DNA of 64,000 bases from Astrothelium macrocarpum (lineage: Eukaryota; Ascomycota; Dothideomycetes; Trypetheliales; Trypetheliaceae): NCBI GenBank assembly GCA_021030915.1, contig JAGEMR010000005.1:186001-250000 (forward strand), in the 5' to 3' direction. Of this stretch, positions 9,010-20,100 are shown in pieces. Position 1 is the stretch's first letter. Each line of letters opens with the position of its first letter. The position numbers and the translations under genes are program-made. The notes beneath the pieces are model-generated. The model worked only from the letters and a program-made list of their open reading frames with translations. It was not told the DNA's origin and did no database searches.

Positions 9010-12000
9010 TCAACAAAATCCTCGTCGCGATCGTTTCGCCTTTTCGTTGTCACTTGCACTGACATAACCATCATCCTCTTCCTCGTCCGCTATCTCCTGA
9101 ATGCCAGCAAGCTCCTTGCCCACTTCAATGCATTCGCTGATCAATCTTGCCCTGGCTCTTTCGCTGAGGCCACTCTTTCTACATGCTTTTCGACCAATCC
9201 ATAATCTCAAGTCGTACGCGAGAGCCTCAAGAGCTTGTCGCGTTTCTGTCATGAGTAATGGATCCTGTCGGAAAGTACGCAAGAGATGGATGGCAGCGAC
9301 GACGCTGAGCAATGAACACTCGGAACCTCGAATGCGACTTTGATTCACGACGGCGATTGCACTATATCGTGCACTTTTGACGTGTGGCAAGTCCGAAACA
9401 AGCCATAGACATTTCGCGAAAGTGAGTGAAATGCGTACGTCGAATGTGATTGGGTTTTCTGAGACGAGGTTCACCAATGGAGCAGGCTCGGAGCCGCTTG
9501 ATGAGGGCGGCGGCGATAGCACTGCCATCGGGAGTGTCTCGCACGCAGCAGGGATGTTGACGTCGCGATTGTCATCATCAAGAACGGCTTTTGCAGCAAG
9601 GGCTCGAGAAGCAGCAGTAGATCCAGGGGGTGCGGTGCGAACAGCAAGCTCCAGGTCAGGAGACACGTCTTCCGATTCTGGATCAGGCGTCTCGAGAAAG
9701 TCTAAGACTACCTTGTTCAGAACCAGACTGGACCACCAAGCAGCCAGAGCATCAAGCGGAGATGCAATGGCAAAATCTTCAACTACACTATCCATGGTCT
9801 CTTCTGCATGTGTATCTTCAGAACTTGGGCGGTTCCATGCCAGATTGTATGCGCGTTGAACAATCTGATCGACAAGAACATCGTCGCAGTCATACTCAAG
9901 TAGACTGGCTAGATGGCCAGGCAATGCCTCGATACCGTTGTCAGAGTTACTTGGAGTATGCTTGAGCAAATTATGCTCGCGTTTAGCTGCGTTCCAATAT
10001 CTCCGCGCTAGTTGGGCAGTCATGTCTTCAAAAAGGTGCCAAGATCCATAACCAGCATTGGCCACCTCCCACAGGAATATTCGAATGTGCAATGCTTTGA
10101 GCATCAATCGTGCGGGAGTATCCGGAAGTGTACCAGAGGCCATCAAGGTAAGGAGAAGTCGACTCTTACTGATTTCAGCATCTCCTCCCGTAAGTTGAGC
10201 ATCGAGCGCAATTTCCCAGGCTTTGACCCTTGCAGCTTCGTGCTCTTTGGTCGTACCCGTCAGCAGCGCATAGCCATCCCATCCAATAAGCTTGCGGATG
10301 CTGAGCTTCAACATTTTTAGACCCAGAGCCGCAGCTTCAAGAATGAAGCTATGTCGAGGAACCCATACTGTTTGAATTGCCGTAAGCCAGGCCTTACGAC
10401 GGACTTCAACGGGTGCAGCCAGTGAAGGCGCCGCTGCAAGATGCACAGGAGGATTCGACCCTTTCTGCTTCTTCTCGGATCGATCGGTAAAGAACGATGA
10501 GAAGCAGTAAAGCAGACAACATATAAGCACGCCGGCCTTGACCAGTGTGAATAGACTGGCCTTGCCATAAGCGTCGTCAAATGGTGCAGCAGGTCCAAGG
10601 GATCTCGCAACATATCGAAGAGATTCTAAAGGCACTGCGGACAAGCCTTTGTCGGGCTCATTACGATGAACTGGTTGCTGACGGCGAGCGCCGAAACCCT
10701 CGATGATCATAAGCCCAGCCAATGACCCAACCATCAACTTGCTCATGAACGCATTGCTTCTTCTGGCTGCACCGAAAGACATATCTGGTGCAATTGCCCG
10801 TGCTTGATTGTAAAGCTGATAATTTGGTTGCCGTGATTCGTAGTGAGGTTGCGGTTGGGCTTGTGCGGCATGGAGTCTTCTCATGCTCTCAGGGACTTGA
10901 ATCATTCCTTCTGCTACACTTGACATTCGAGCACCAGAAGTAGGGTCAATCGTCGGACCGCTCGTACTCGGACTAAGCACTTGCTGACCGGGATGTACGC
11001 TGGCAGGTGAAACTTCTGAATGTGGAGACCGCACCGACGGATTGATTGTCATTGCACCCGTAAGAATGAGCTTCTCGGATGCCTGCAATCGTACTTTGAG
11101 CGCATTGATCTCGTCGTTCAATTTTTTGTTGCGCTTCTCAAGATGGTTGATGTACTCGGTGGCCTTGGAAAGTACAGTCGCTTTGTTAAGTTTGTGTGCT
11201 GGTGTCAGACCCTCAAGATCTTCGGCTTCATCACCAGCACCCTCTGCTACGGAACCTTTTGACATGACCCTCAGACTTGGAACGCTATCCCGTAATGCGG
11301 CAATCTTGTCATTTAAATTGGTCCGATACCGCTTCTCTATCATGTTGTGCGCCGTTTTCTTCACTGGTGCATTGCTCTGGTCTAGGTTTGGTGGAGAATC
11401 ACCGTTGTCGTCTTCGGTGGATGACTTGCGCTTTTTGGGATTTTCACCATTCTGAGGCATTGGATCTGGCGAAGATGACGAACCACAACCCCGTACATCC
11501 ATGGAAGTCTGACCGTTGGGTGAAGTGGATGGAAAAGCAATGCTCCGAAGCTGCTTAATTTCATCGATGGAGAGTGGAGCGCTGTAGATATTGTTAGCCC
11601 CTTAGGTACTGTAGACTTTCGATTACTATTATTGGAGGAAATGGGTTCAAACTCATCAATATAAATACATGGTCATCGATAACACCAAAAAAAAAAAAAA
11701 AAAAAGAGCTCCGAACATTCTCGAACACGAAGGAGCTATAGATGCGATTCTGGCTACTTTGACTGCGAAAGGTTAACTTACCTCTGAGGATTTGATGCAT
11801 AATTTGGTTGACTTGAGGGTTGAGTGGAGATATTTGACGCATGGCCATTTGAGGCACGTTCCATTCCCCGCGAATTTGCAAATGGCGGTGGAATTGTGGG
11901 ATTGTTGAAATCAAAAGTCGCTTCTGCCGAGGGTTGACTGCCGAATCTAAAAGGATTCCGTCCAGCCATTTGGATTGAGTTCATATCCACGGATTCGTTG

Positions 12001-12497
12001 CCGTTCTCTAGCTTAGGCTGGAAGCCTCTCTCGAACGCTATCCCGTTATGGACAGAAGCTGGCATGCCGTGGAAGCGGTCTGGAAAATATGGGTTGTGGC
12101 CTGGCAAATTTATCAGTTTTTATCACGGAGAGCTTGGCGGAAATGTTAGATGTAGCTGGTTTCCACGTGCTCCTTCATGTATCGTCCTCGTACGAATTGT
12201 GGGGTCCAAAACAAAAAGATCGACACAAAGATCGACAAATCACAAATATGTAGTGTTTCATAAGCGAAGATGAAACGTACCTCGATCAGCATATGGGGGA
12301 GGTTGTTGACTTGGAGAAAGCGCTGGAGATAGCGGATCCCAACGCATCCACTCATCCCATTCATTTTCACCGTTCAAACCATGTCCTACCACTGCAGAAC
12401 CATTGTGTAGCATGGGACCACTTGTTGTAGCTGCTGCCCACGGATTGTCATCTCCATTTTGTTGAAAGGGGATCTCCCCAGAGCCATCCATATCCAT
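9010..12497 (-). CDS. srbA: Sterol regulatory element-binding protein (SREBP), SrbA/Sre1 orthologue
   Basis: Three exons (12497-12281, 12100-11782, 11581-9010) give 1035 residues, similar to Aspergillus SrbA. The acidic N-terminus contains NEWDEWMRWDPLSPALSP. A bHLH-zipper follows at about residues 253-345 with NMIEKRYRTNLNDKI. The Tyr after Arg (residue 264) replaces the usual bHLH Arg and defines SREBPs. Two hydrophobic segments, about 456-475 and 520-543, form the hairpin that anchors the precursor in the ER. The long C-terminal region fits the fungal SREBP-specific C-terminal domain. In fungi the factor is released from the ER when sterol or oxygen is low and activates ergosterol, iron and hypoxia genes; this role is carried over by family. 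Intron 2 (200 nt) contains a run of 19 A at 11687-11705. No start ATG other than 12497 fits the conserved N-terminus. Confidence 0.95.
11687..11705 (+). repeat. A19 homopolymer in srbA intron 2
   Basis: Nineteen consecutive A residues on the + strand (a T tract in the transcript). It lies inside the 200-nt second intron and is upstream of the acceptor in transcript order, but too far from it to be its polypyrimidine tract. Confidence 0.9.
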
Positions 12498-13960
12498 GGA
12501 ATGGCCAGGCGCAACGGATAATCAATCAGTTTACTTTTCCTCAGCAATCTTAGACTTTGGGTGATTCGGTAGCTTTGGGGTGGTCGTCGAATTGTGCGAT
12601 AGAACGCAACCTGTTTTCTACTATAGTCAGATTGAATGTTTTCCGAGAGGTCTGCTGGGTCCGTCGGGCGACGCCGAACTCAGACGTCATTTTGGATGGG
12701 AAATCTTACTGGGTGGTATGCTTCGAATCAACGAGAGGCACAGTAGCTGCAGTCATAAGGCAGCCCGTTGGGCTCCTGGTTGGGTCGAATGGACGAACAG
12801 GACGAGATGGTCTTCAAATACAAGGGTCGGCTTGGCTTACAATGGTGCGGAAGGGACGGAGGGCTATCGGTGCGGAGGGTTCAGGCCAGCTGGTCGCACA
12901 TGCCCTCAGGTCAATGAGAGGGGGAGCAACAGATTGAGGTCGAAATCAAGGTGAATTGGAGTTTATCTGGAGCACTGGACGGGACAGTGGTGCAAAAGCG
13001 AAGTCCAGAGCGACGAGGATCACAGTGGCCGGCTGGCGACGCCACAGCGAACCTTCGCCCTGCACACCCCAGCGCCACGGCCCAGGGTTAACGATGCCCA
13101 GTGGCCCCGCGAGAAAGCCAATATCGTAGTCTACTGACGCAGAGAAAAGCCTAGAAGACGCCTGGGGGTGCCCGTAATGCAAGTTCCAGAGCAATGCCCA
13201 TTGGCGTGCGAAATGCAACAAGCTCAACGGCGCCCGCGCGACAGTGAAGCACGGGAAGCAGCGCAGAGCAGTCCCATGAGTCCCATCACAGCCAAGACCA
13301 CGTCATTTGCGAAGGTTTGGCCGTGCCTTGCCCTCGCCGCAGGATCAAAGGAGGACACCCGTCGGTTTCCTCTGCTATGTCATTTCGACAACGGTTGAGC
13401 CTCAGGCGACAGCCAGCGCGCTGCGCGATGACGGCGGACGAGCAGTTAACGACGGGGAAGCGTAGTATTGGCGATGGCGCTGATTCGCGCCGTACGCGAG
13501 CATCTGTTTCTTTCGGCAGCCAACAGCTCGCTGGGAACGAGATCCAAGCGTCCTCACAGATACGCTGGACGGATCTGCCGCCGGCCAGGGGTGCTGGCGA
13601 TCATGATCGCCGTCATCCAGGCGCGCTCGCAACCCACCCTCCGAATACCTCCCTTTCCCCCGCTCCAGGACCCCCTTCGGATTACTTGGATGTTCGTGAT
13701 CGCCAACGCCGCTTTAGCTCCGGTTGCGAACTATCCCAAACTGCCATTCCCCCTTGATCCTCATGACCTGTGGAGATGCGCGGGGGAGCACATCCAGCAC
13801 ATCCAGCACATCCAGCACCTTCCGCCCTTCCGCCCTTCCGCCGACGTCGCCAGTCGACTGCATAAGCCTGGGAGCCCCACTGAGCCGTGATGAGCGCAGC
13901 GCCGAACTTACGACTCCTTTGACCCACCCCCTTAACTCTAATCGTGCTCCTCCGTCCATA
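12498..13960. promoter_or_regulatory. Long divergent upstream region of srbA and the 13961 gene
   Basis: No supportable gene in 1463 bp. The long leader is typical of a regulated fungal transcription factor gene. Near the right end are two adjacent small tandem arrays: three copies of AGCACATCC (13787-13813) and three of CTTCCGCC (13819-13842). I could not recognise a sterol-response element with confidence. Confidence 0.5.
13787..13842. repeat. Two adjacent short tandem arrays (9-bp x3, 8-bp x3)
   Basis: AGCACATCC is repeated perfectly three times from 13787. From 13819, CTTCCGCC is repeated three times. They lie about 120 bp upstream of the 13961 start codon, in its likely 5' leader. The 8-bp unit would break a reading frame on expansion, which argues against coding use. 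Confidence 0.85.
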
Positions 13961-14395
13961 ATGCTATCTCAACCACGCATGCGACGTAGTCCACCCCGCG
14001 GCAGCAATGCCTCACTCAAGCTGCCCTCGCTCCCGCGCTTCCACCCCGCCAATTTTCCTTCGCAAAACTCCAGCGTGGGAAATGCGCCCACTGCAGGGCC
14101 CAGCAGTCCGCCTCCACCGCCAGTGTCGCCCCGTCAGCAGCAGCACCACCAGCGGCTCTACTCCGATCGCCAGCAACAGCTGCGCCCCAGCGACGCATTG
14201 GCAAAGCCACGCAGTCCGAGGCTGCAGCCGCTCGGCAGTCCGGGACCGGTCACGCCGCTGATGCTGGAGGACCAGGGCGGCTACGTGGTCGCAGGCGCGC
14301 GGTGCACCGGCGCCGCACAAGACGAGGTGGTGGATAGGCTCATTCGTGAAGAAGCACGAAGGAGGGAACGGCGAACGTCCGCGGGAGGACACTGA
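13961..14395 (+). CDS. Small conserved-looking fungal protein of unknown function
   Basis: A single exon encodes 144 residues. The N-terminal half is Ser/Pro-rich (MRRSPPRGSNASLKLPSLPR, FHPANF). A PLGSPGPVTPLMLED segment follows, and the protein ends with a charged helix EVVDRLIREEARRRERR. I recognise this layout as that of a small Pezizomycotina-wide protein with no assigned function, but cannot name it. The frame continues upstream to 13724. I chose the ATG at 13961 because the upstream part would be read through non-coding-looking short tandem repeats, and because the SPPRGS segment lies directly after this ATG. No signal peptide or membrane segment is present. The gene sits on one of the islands whose + strand changes from C-rich to G-rich. 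Confidence 0.68.
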   Translation: MLSQPRMRRSPPRGSNASLKLPSLPRFHPANFPSQNSSVGNAPTAGPSSPPPPPVSPRQQQHHQRLYSDRQQQLRPSDALAKPRSPRLQPLGSPGPVTPLMLEDQGGYVVAGARCTGAAQDEVVDRLIREEARRRERRTSAGGH

Positions 14396-17142
14396 CTTGC
14401 AGAGCAAGCAAACGAGTTTTCATGACATGCGAGCAGAGTAATGAATTGCGTGGGGTCTGGCTACGGGTTTAATGAGCGTTACGGAGAAATTGATTGACAT
14501 CCAGTTATGGCACGGTGTTGAGTGTGGGTTGGACATTGGCAGATGTTCATTAGAAAAGGAAATTGGGACGATTTTATAGACGGATGATTCATCTCTGGAT
14601 ATGCTGCTATCCTCCACTAATGTCTTTTACAAAACCCAGAGAATCTCTTTTGGTTTTGCTGTTGATACAGATTGTCAAGTCTGGCAGGGGTTTCTTTGTC
14701 GTTGGAAGAAGGCTGAATTAGCTAATCAACGAGCCCACAATACAAACAAATGGAATTGACAATTGATGCACCACGCGCCTGCAGACGGCCTGCTGACTCG
14801 GTGTAGATCCGATTTTCTCGCCCTCCTAGTGCCTGAGGGTCTCGTATCTTGGAAAGGATAATAAGTAATACAATTTTACAATTTTTCTGACTGCCTCCCG
14901 ATTCCCCCGCATGAGCAGCTCTAATTTCCCCACAAACGGCATAGTGTTGCGGCGCTGTAGCCGAAATTCCCCCTATCTAAATTTCCACTAGATGAATACG
15001 AGACTGGGGTTTTGCTGGCATCGGCAGCCTTCCCGCCTATCAGTCATAGTGAAACTTGGATGTGATTGCGTGAAACGAGCATGGCGTGCAAAAACGGTTT
15101 CGAAAGTCTATTTTCTGCGTCATGCATGACAGCTGTGGCAGTCATGTTATCTGGAAATACCACCGAAGCTTCGCCGAAAATCGAAACCAACTAGGAAACC
15201 CAACATGCGGATTCATGTGAATTTTCTACGTGGAAGACGGCACTCGAATCGATCCCATCGAAAGTTCAGACGTTCCCCTCGGTAACATGGCTGGCGTCCT
15301 ACACGCTTTCAACCTGATGCCCTGTTCGTATATACATCGAAATCCTGGAACTTGGGCGAATCGAAGGGCTGACAACGATCTGCCTGACACTTGATCAAGG
15401 CAATTGTAGCGAATGAGATGATTGCCTATCAGAGACACATACTTACGCAACTTCGCCGTTTCGTTATCTACTTCTGCCCCATTTCCCCCTTAGCTCAAGT
15501 TAGACTATTCCAAATTATCTGTGATGAATCTTTTGGGGTTAAACACTGCTCTTCTCCTCAATATCACAACCTGCATGCGGTTCACTTCTCTCAATTCATT
15601 GGTCCAATGTTCATCAGTACGCGTACACAGCAAAAAGAACCTTTTTCATCATGGCAGATTCCGTTCTCGACAGCGCCATAAGCGCGCAATCGGACGACGC
15701 ATCATGCCAAAATAATCCTTCAAAGCCAGAAGACATGACAAAACCGTCCAGGCGTCCAGCAAGCTGACCTGATGCCGCCAGGAACGTCGAGAGCAGACCG
15801 GACTAGTCCATGGCTGGAAGCTAACCAAGCCAACTCGACCGACGTGATCTACTTTGCAGACTGACAGTTACCTCACACAAGTGTGCAAGCGTGATGCATC
15901 ATTGCGAACTCATCAATGTTTTCGCCCCACTCTCACCACCTTGACCGCACAAACCAGCGCTGCTTGAGGACACACTTTTTAAACGCATCGGGATCCCTGT
16001 TCAGGCTCCCCTCCTATTTGGTCAGTCGAAATGCATTCAGATACGGAGTAGGCGAAAGAGAAAAACACGAGATAGAGGCCGATCGTTACTGTGCACGGGC
16101 CGAGGCAGGGCAAAACTCTTTTCGTCCACCAGAAATGTCTCCAACAGGCAATCCGGCCGCACGCTCAACTGGCCGACTGCCCACCGTTACTCCCACAACC
16201 CCTCGATAGTCGTGGTGCCTGGCTCCCGTCGCTGCGTGGCCGGAAGCTCGAAGGGGTGCCGTCGCAGCGTCCGCCCTGCATTAGGCGCAGCATGCAAGGG
16301 TAGCGCGCAATTTTGCCTCCCGTCGGGCTCGCTCGCCCGGCCCGACCTAGATGTAGGTATGTCTTGCGGCCCAATCCCACCTTCTCGACCACCCCCCCGC
16401 CCGCCCCCAGTAGGCCAGCCGGGCAGGTATTGCGGCTTTGCACACTAGACCAATGCGTCATATGCACGGAGCGCACGTGGCCGGGTCCCACTCCCGGCTC
16501 CCCCCCCCTTCGGGCCCCCCTCCCCCCTCTCTTTAGTGCCAAGGCCTAGAGTGGTCTACAGCACGGGCGGAAGCGGAAAAGGAGGCTACAGTCCATCCGC
16601 CGGCCGGTGTGGCTGGGCGCCGCCGATGGATTGGCTTGTGTTAGGGGAATCGATTGGGGAATAGAGATCGGGGCACGTTGAGATCGGGGGGCGGTCTGGC
16701 AGTTTGGCTGACTACAAAGTCTGGGGGCGGAGAAGCTCGGTTCTATCGTTCATTCCGCCTGTGCAGTAAGAACTATAATGGAATAGAATTGTCTGGATTT
16801 TGATAGATGTAGATGCTGTTATCTCTTGCTTGAAATAATTATATACACATAAGATGGCGTTTTACAGGAATTATCCCAGGCATTTATGCTTGCATACGAT
16901 CCGTGATTGCAATACCACCGCTTTGGAAAAACTAAAAAAAAAACTCTGCAAAGATCAGCATGTTAACAAGCATTGTAAATAGACCAAAGTAGCTTACCTT
17001 ACGAAAAACGTTTCAATAGCGAAAAGAAGATGAACAGAAGGTAACTCGTCCGGGATATCCTCGAATCGCACTCAAAATATATACAAATCTAAATCCCCTA
17101 CCTGAAAATCAATCTCTAGCTTCATATTATCGAAGCCCCTCC
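14396..17142. other. 2.7 kb convergent gap with no recognisable gene
   Basis: Both flanking genes point into this gap, so no promoter is needed here. None of the short frames looks coding in composition or resembles a known protein, and I found no tRNA or 5S rRNA pattern. The left part (14.4-16.0 kb) is ordinary AT/GC-balanced DNA. The right part has a strongly C-rich then G-rich island (16.37-16.74 kb), followed by an AT-rich stretch before the SEC3 3' end. An unannotated non-coding RNA is possible but unsupported. Confidence 0.55.
16370..16745. other. Non-coding C-rich to G-rich island
   Basis: In 16501-16560 the + strand has 29 C and 11 G; in 16621-16680 it has 8 C and 25 G. Runs of 7-8 C occur at 16392-16398 and 16501-16508, and G runs occur around 16685-16691 and 16723-16727. 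No reading frame explains this. G-quadruplex or i-motif formation is conceivable on either strand. Confidence 0.75.
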
Positions 17143-20100
17143 TCATACCATCCTAAACAGCCCCTTCACATCCTCCACGCCCCACTCCATCTCCACACTC
17201 CCCTCATACACGCCCGCTACCACACTCGCCAGCCGCCTCGCCACATCCTCATACCTCGCCTGACAGCTCTCCAGCACCTCAGCGACTAGTTTGCGACTGG
17301 TACTCGCGTCGTCCGCCTCCGCAAAATGCTTCTCGACACGCTTGCGCAGCGCGTCCACGCCGCGGCGCAGCTCCTTGGCGTCGTGGTTCGACAGCAGCTT
17401 CTTGAAGACAGAGCGCGAGTGCGAGGGCCGCTGCGCGAGCTCCGATGCGGGCAGGGATTGTAGGAGGAGCTCGGTGGATTCGAGGAAGTCCTGTTTTACA
17501 GAGAATGAGATTAGTCAAATGTGGTCTTTGGGGAGAGGGAGGAAGGGAGGGGGGGAAGTGGGTAGTATACCAAGACTTTGCCGAGGGGTCGGCGGATGAC
17601 GGCGTTGACGTAGGCTTCCATGTGCTCGTGCATGTCAGCGGCGGCGCGCTTTTTCCATTCGGCGATGACGGTGCTGGCTTTATCGTCGACTTCTTCCATG
17701 TAGTGGTTCATGTTTTCGATGAGGAGGATGTGGTAGTTTAGTGCTTCTTTGTCTTCGGGGTCGTTGACGCCTTGGCTTTGTACGGCAATGCTTTGGACCT
17801 GGCCGGGTACGCGCGCGGCTGGACTCTCCTTGGCGATGACCTTGAGGGAGTCGAACATGGACTTGTTGATCTTCTGGTAGGCGTCGTCAACCATGTTGCG
17901 GATCTCGAGACGTTCGGCACCGTCGCCGGTTGGAAGCATGTTTTCGATGGTGGCGGAGAAGTTGGGGAATGTCCGGATGAAAGCAATGACACCCTTGCGC
18001 TTCTTGATCTTGACCTTTGTGTCTTCAATCGCTCTGGTTTGTTCGTCGACGAAGCGATTGAAGCGACCAGCGAGGCGCTCGTGGACTTTGGTTAGAGTCT
18101 TGTTGAGGAAGTCTTGGTTCGTATCTTCAAAATCAAGAAGTCGTCGCTCGATGAAACCGAGCAGTCCAATACCTTGCCTACAAAACGAATCAACCTCATA
18201 TCAAAAACAAATTTAAGGGGCACTATTAAAACTCACAATGGATCGGATGACAAAGTCCACTCAACCAGGCCTTCCACTTCTGCTGGCCAAAATGAGTACT
18301 CGTCATCGATTACATCTGCAATGCGTTTCGCCATTACTCGATCTGGTTCGAATGGCTTGGGTGATTGTAATGGAGATCCATATCTGGCGTTTGGCGGAAC
18401 AGACGCCACAACATCCGCAAAGTCGGCGGTTTCCAGAGACGTGGCATGGAAAAAGTCAACCACAAAATTCTGTTCGCGAAAGATCAGTGGTATCATCTCG
18501 TTCAGAGCACCAGCGAAAGCCTCTGATGGTTGCAACCGACCAATCTGATTCTTGTCGGCAGACGTAGAAGATTTCTCGCCAGATGCAGTGCGGAAGCTTT
18601 TTGCAAGAGTCTGGCTTCTTTTCACTGTAAGCTTCCGTGCAGTGCCTGAGAGACTTTCCGCTTCCTTTTCCTGCGAGGTGAAGAGAACAGAATGGTCTTC
18701 TCCAACTTGTTTGCGAACAGTTTTCTTCCATGCTGCGCTATTTTCTCGACATTGATCTTGATAAATTCCTCGAACCCGAAATTGGTATAATTGGAGAATG
18801 CTTTCCCATGCTCTGCGATCGATTTCCTTTGCAAAGAGTAGTAATGGGCTGTATTGCCAGAGTCCACTTCGAGCGGCCTCATGCGCATCCAAGTCCAATC
18901 TGTTACTAGTGCCACCAATTCCATTGGCTCGACTTTGACTGATAGGAGCCATTGCCATTCTGAACGCAGCATCCATGAATTGCTTGAACCTCTCAAGAAA
19001 ATCGCTCGTCTCGTTGAGATATGTCACTCGTTTTTCTTGCAATGCTCGCATCCCAGAAAGTTCACTCCCGCCTAAGCCATTGGCACTGGCTTTGCTTAAT
19101 CGGTCAGAGTCGTTTCGTGCTGAACCAAAGACATTGTCTTGGCGCATAGCTGGATCAATTGTGACCATCGCTTTGTAGAGAAGTAAAAGTGAAGATTCGA
19201 TGGCACCTAAACCGTCAGGGTTTTCTATTGGTGCTCGTCTCAAAGGTTCTAGCTGGTCTTCGCGTATTGAGATTGTGTCGACCAGATGCTCAAGTTCATT
19301 CTGCAGTAGCTTTTGATTTGCAGTTTGAACCTGCAAACCTTGCGACTGAGCTTCAATAAAGGCTACATCGTCGTTTAGACTCTGCGAAGATGTTAGTAAT
19401 TTCGCGGTTTTGATAGCATCTAACAAAACTTACACTTAGTTCAACTCCATAAAGCGTTAGAAGACCTTCAAACTCTTCACATTCGGCAATCGCCTTGTCG
19501 AGCATTTTTTCGACTGTTTCTACACGATCGTCTTTTTGCTCAAGGTGACCCAACCAACTTCCTGCCTCAACTCGGCCAAGTTCTCTGCGCACCTCTGCTT
19601 CCATAGTTTCGAGCTTCTGAGATTGCGTCAAATTATTGCCCCATCCAAAATCGCCCAGGGCGGATTCGAAATCCAGTCCTTTGCCTTCTAACAAGTTTGA
19701 ATCAATATTCAACATTGTCAAATATTTATTATGTTGCATTGACCGTCGCTTCCGACGACGGAACTCTGGTGGCAGAGACTCACTCGAGTCTGCTCTGCCA
19801 CTTGTGCTCGGCCTTTGTAAGTTTTGCAATGATTCGGACGCTGGTTCTTCTGGAGCAAGTTTATCCTCTTCCGGTATAGTGGGTTTCTCAGGGCTCGATA
19901 TCTGAACCTGAGGAATTTCTTCTTGAGATCTGGGTGTAATGGGTCTCTCGATCACACTGGTTTGCGAAGGACTGGCCAATGTCCGTGCAAGCGATGGAGC
20001 CGGGACGACTGCAGATATTCCATCAGGTTCGTTTGGCGACTTGGCTTCGTTGGGTGCGAATTTATTGCCAGCACCACCAGCGCGAGGTTTAAAGGCATTG

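Noticed and set aside
12557..12954. Two open frames of about 125 residues upstream of srbA
   Set aside because: No similarity, no splice or start context, and they overlap each other in different frames.
16165..16549. Arg/Gly/Pro-rich frames over the 16.5 kb island
   Set aside because: They arise from C- and G-runs being stop-free; composition differs from every real gene here.
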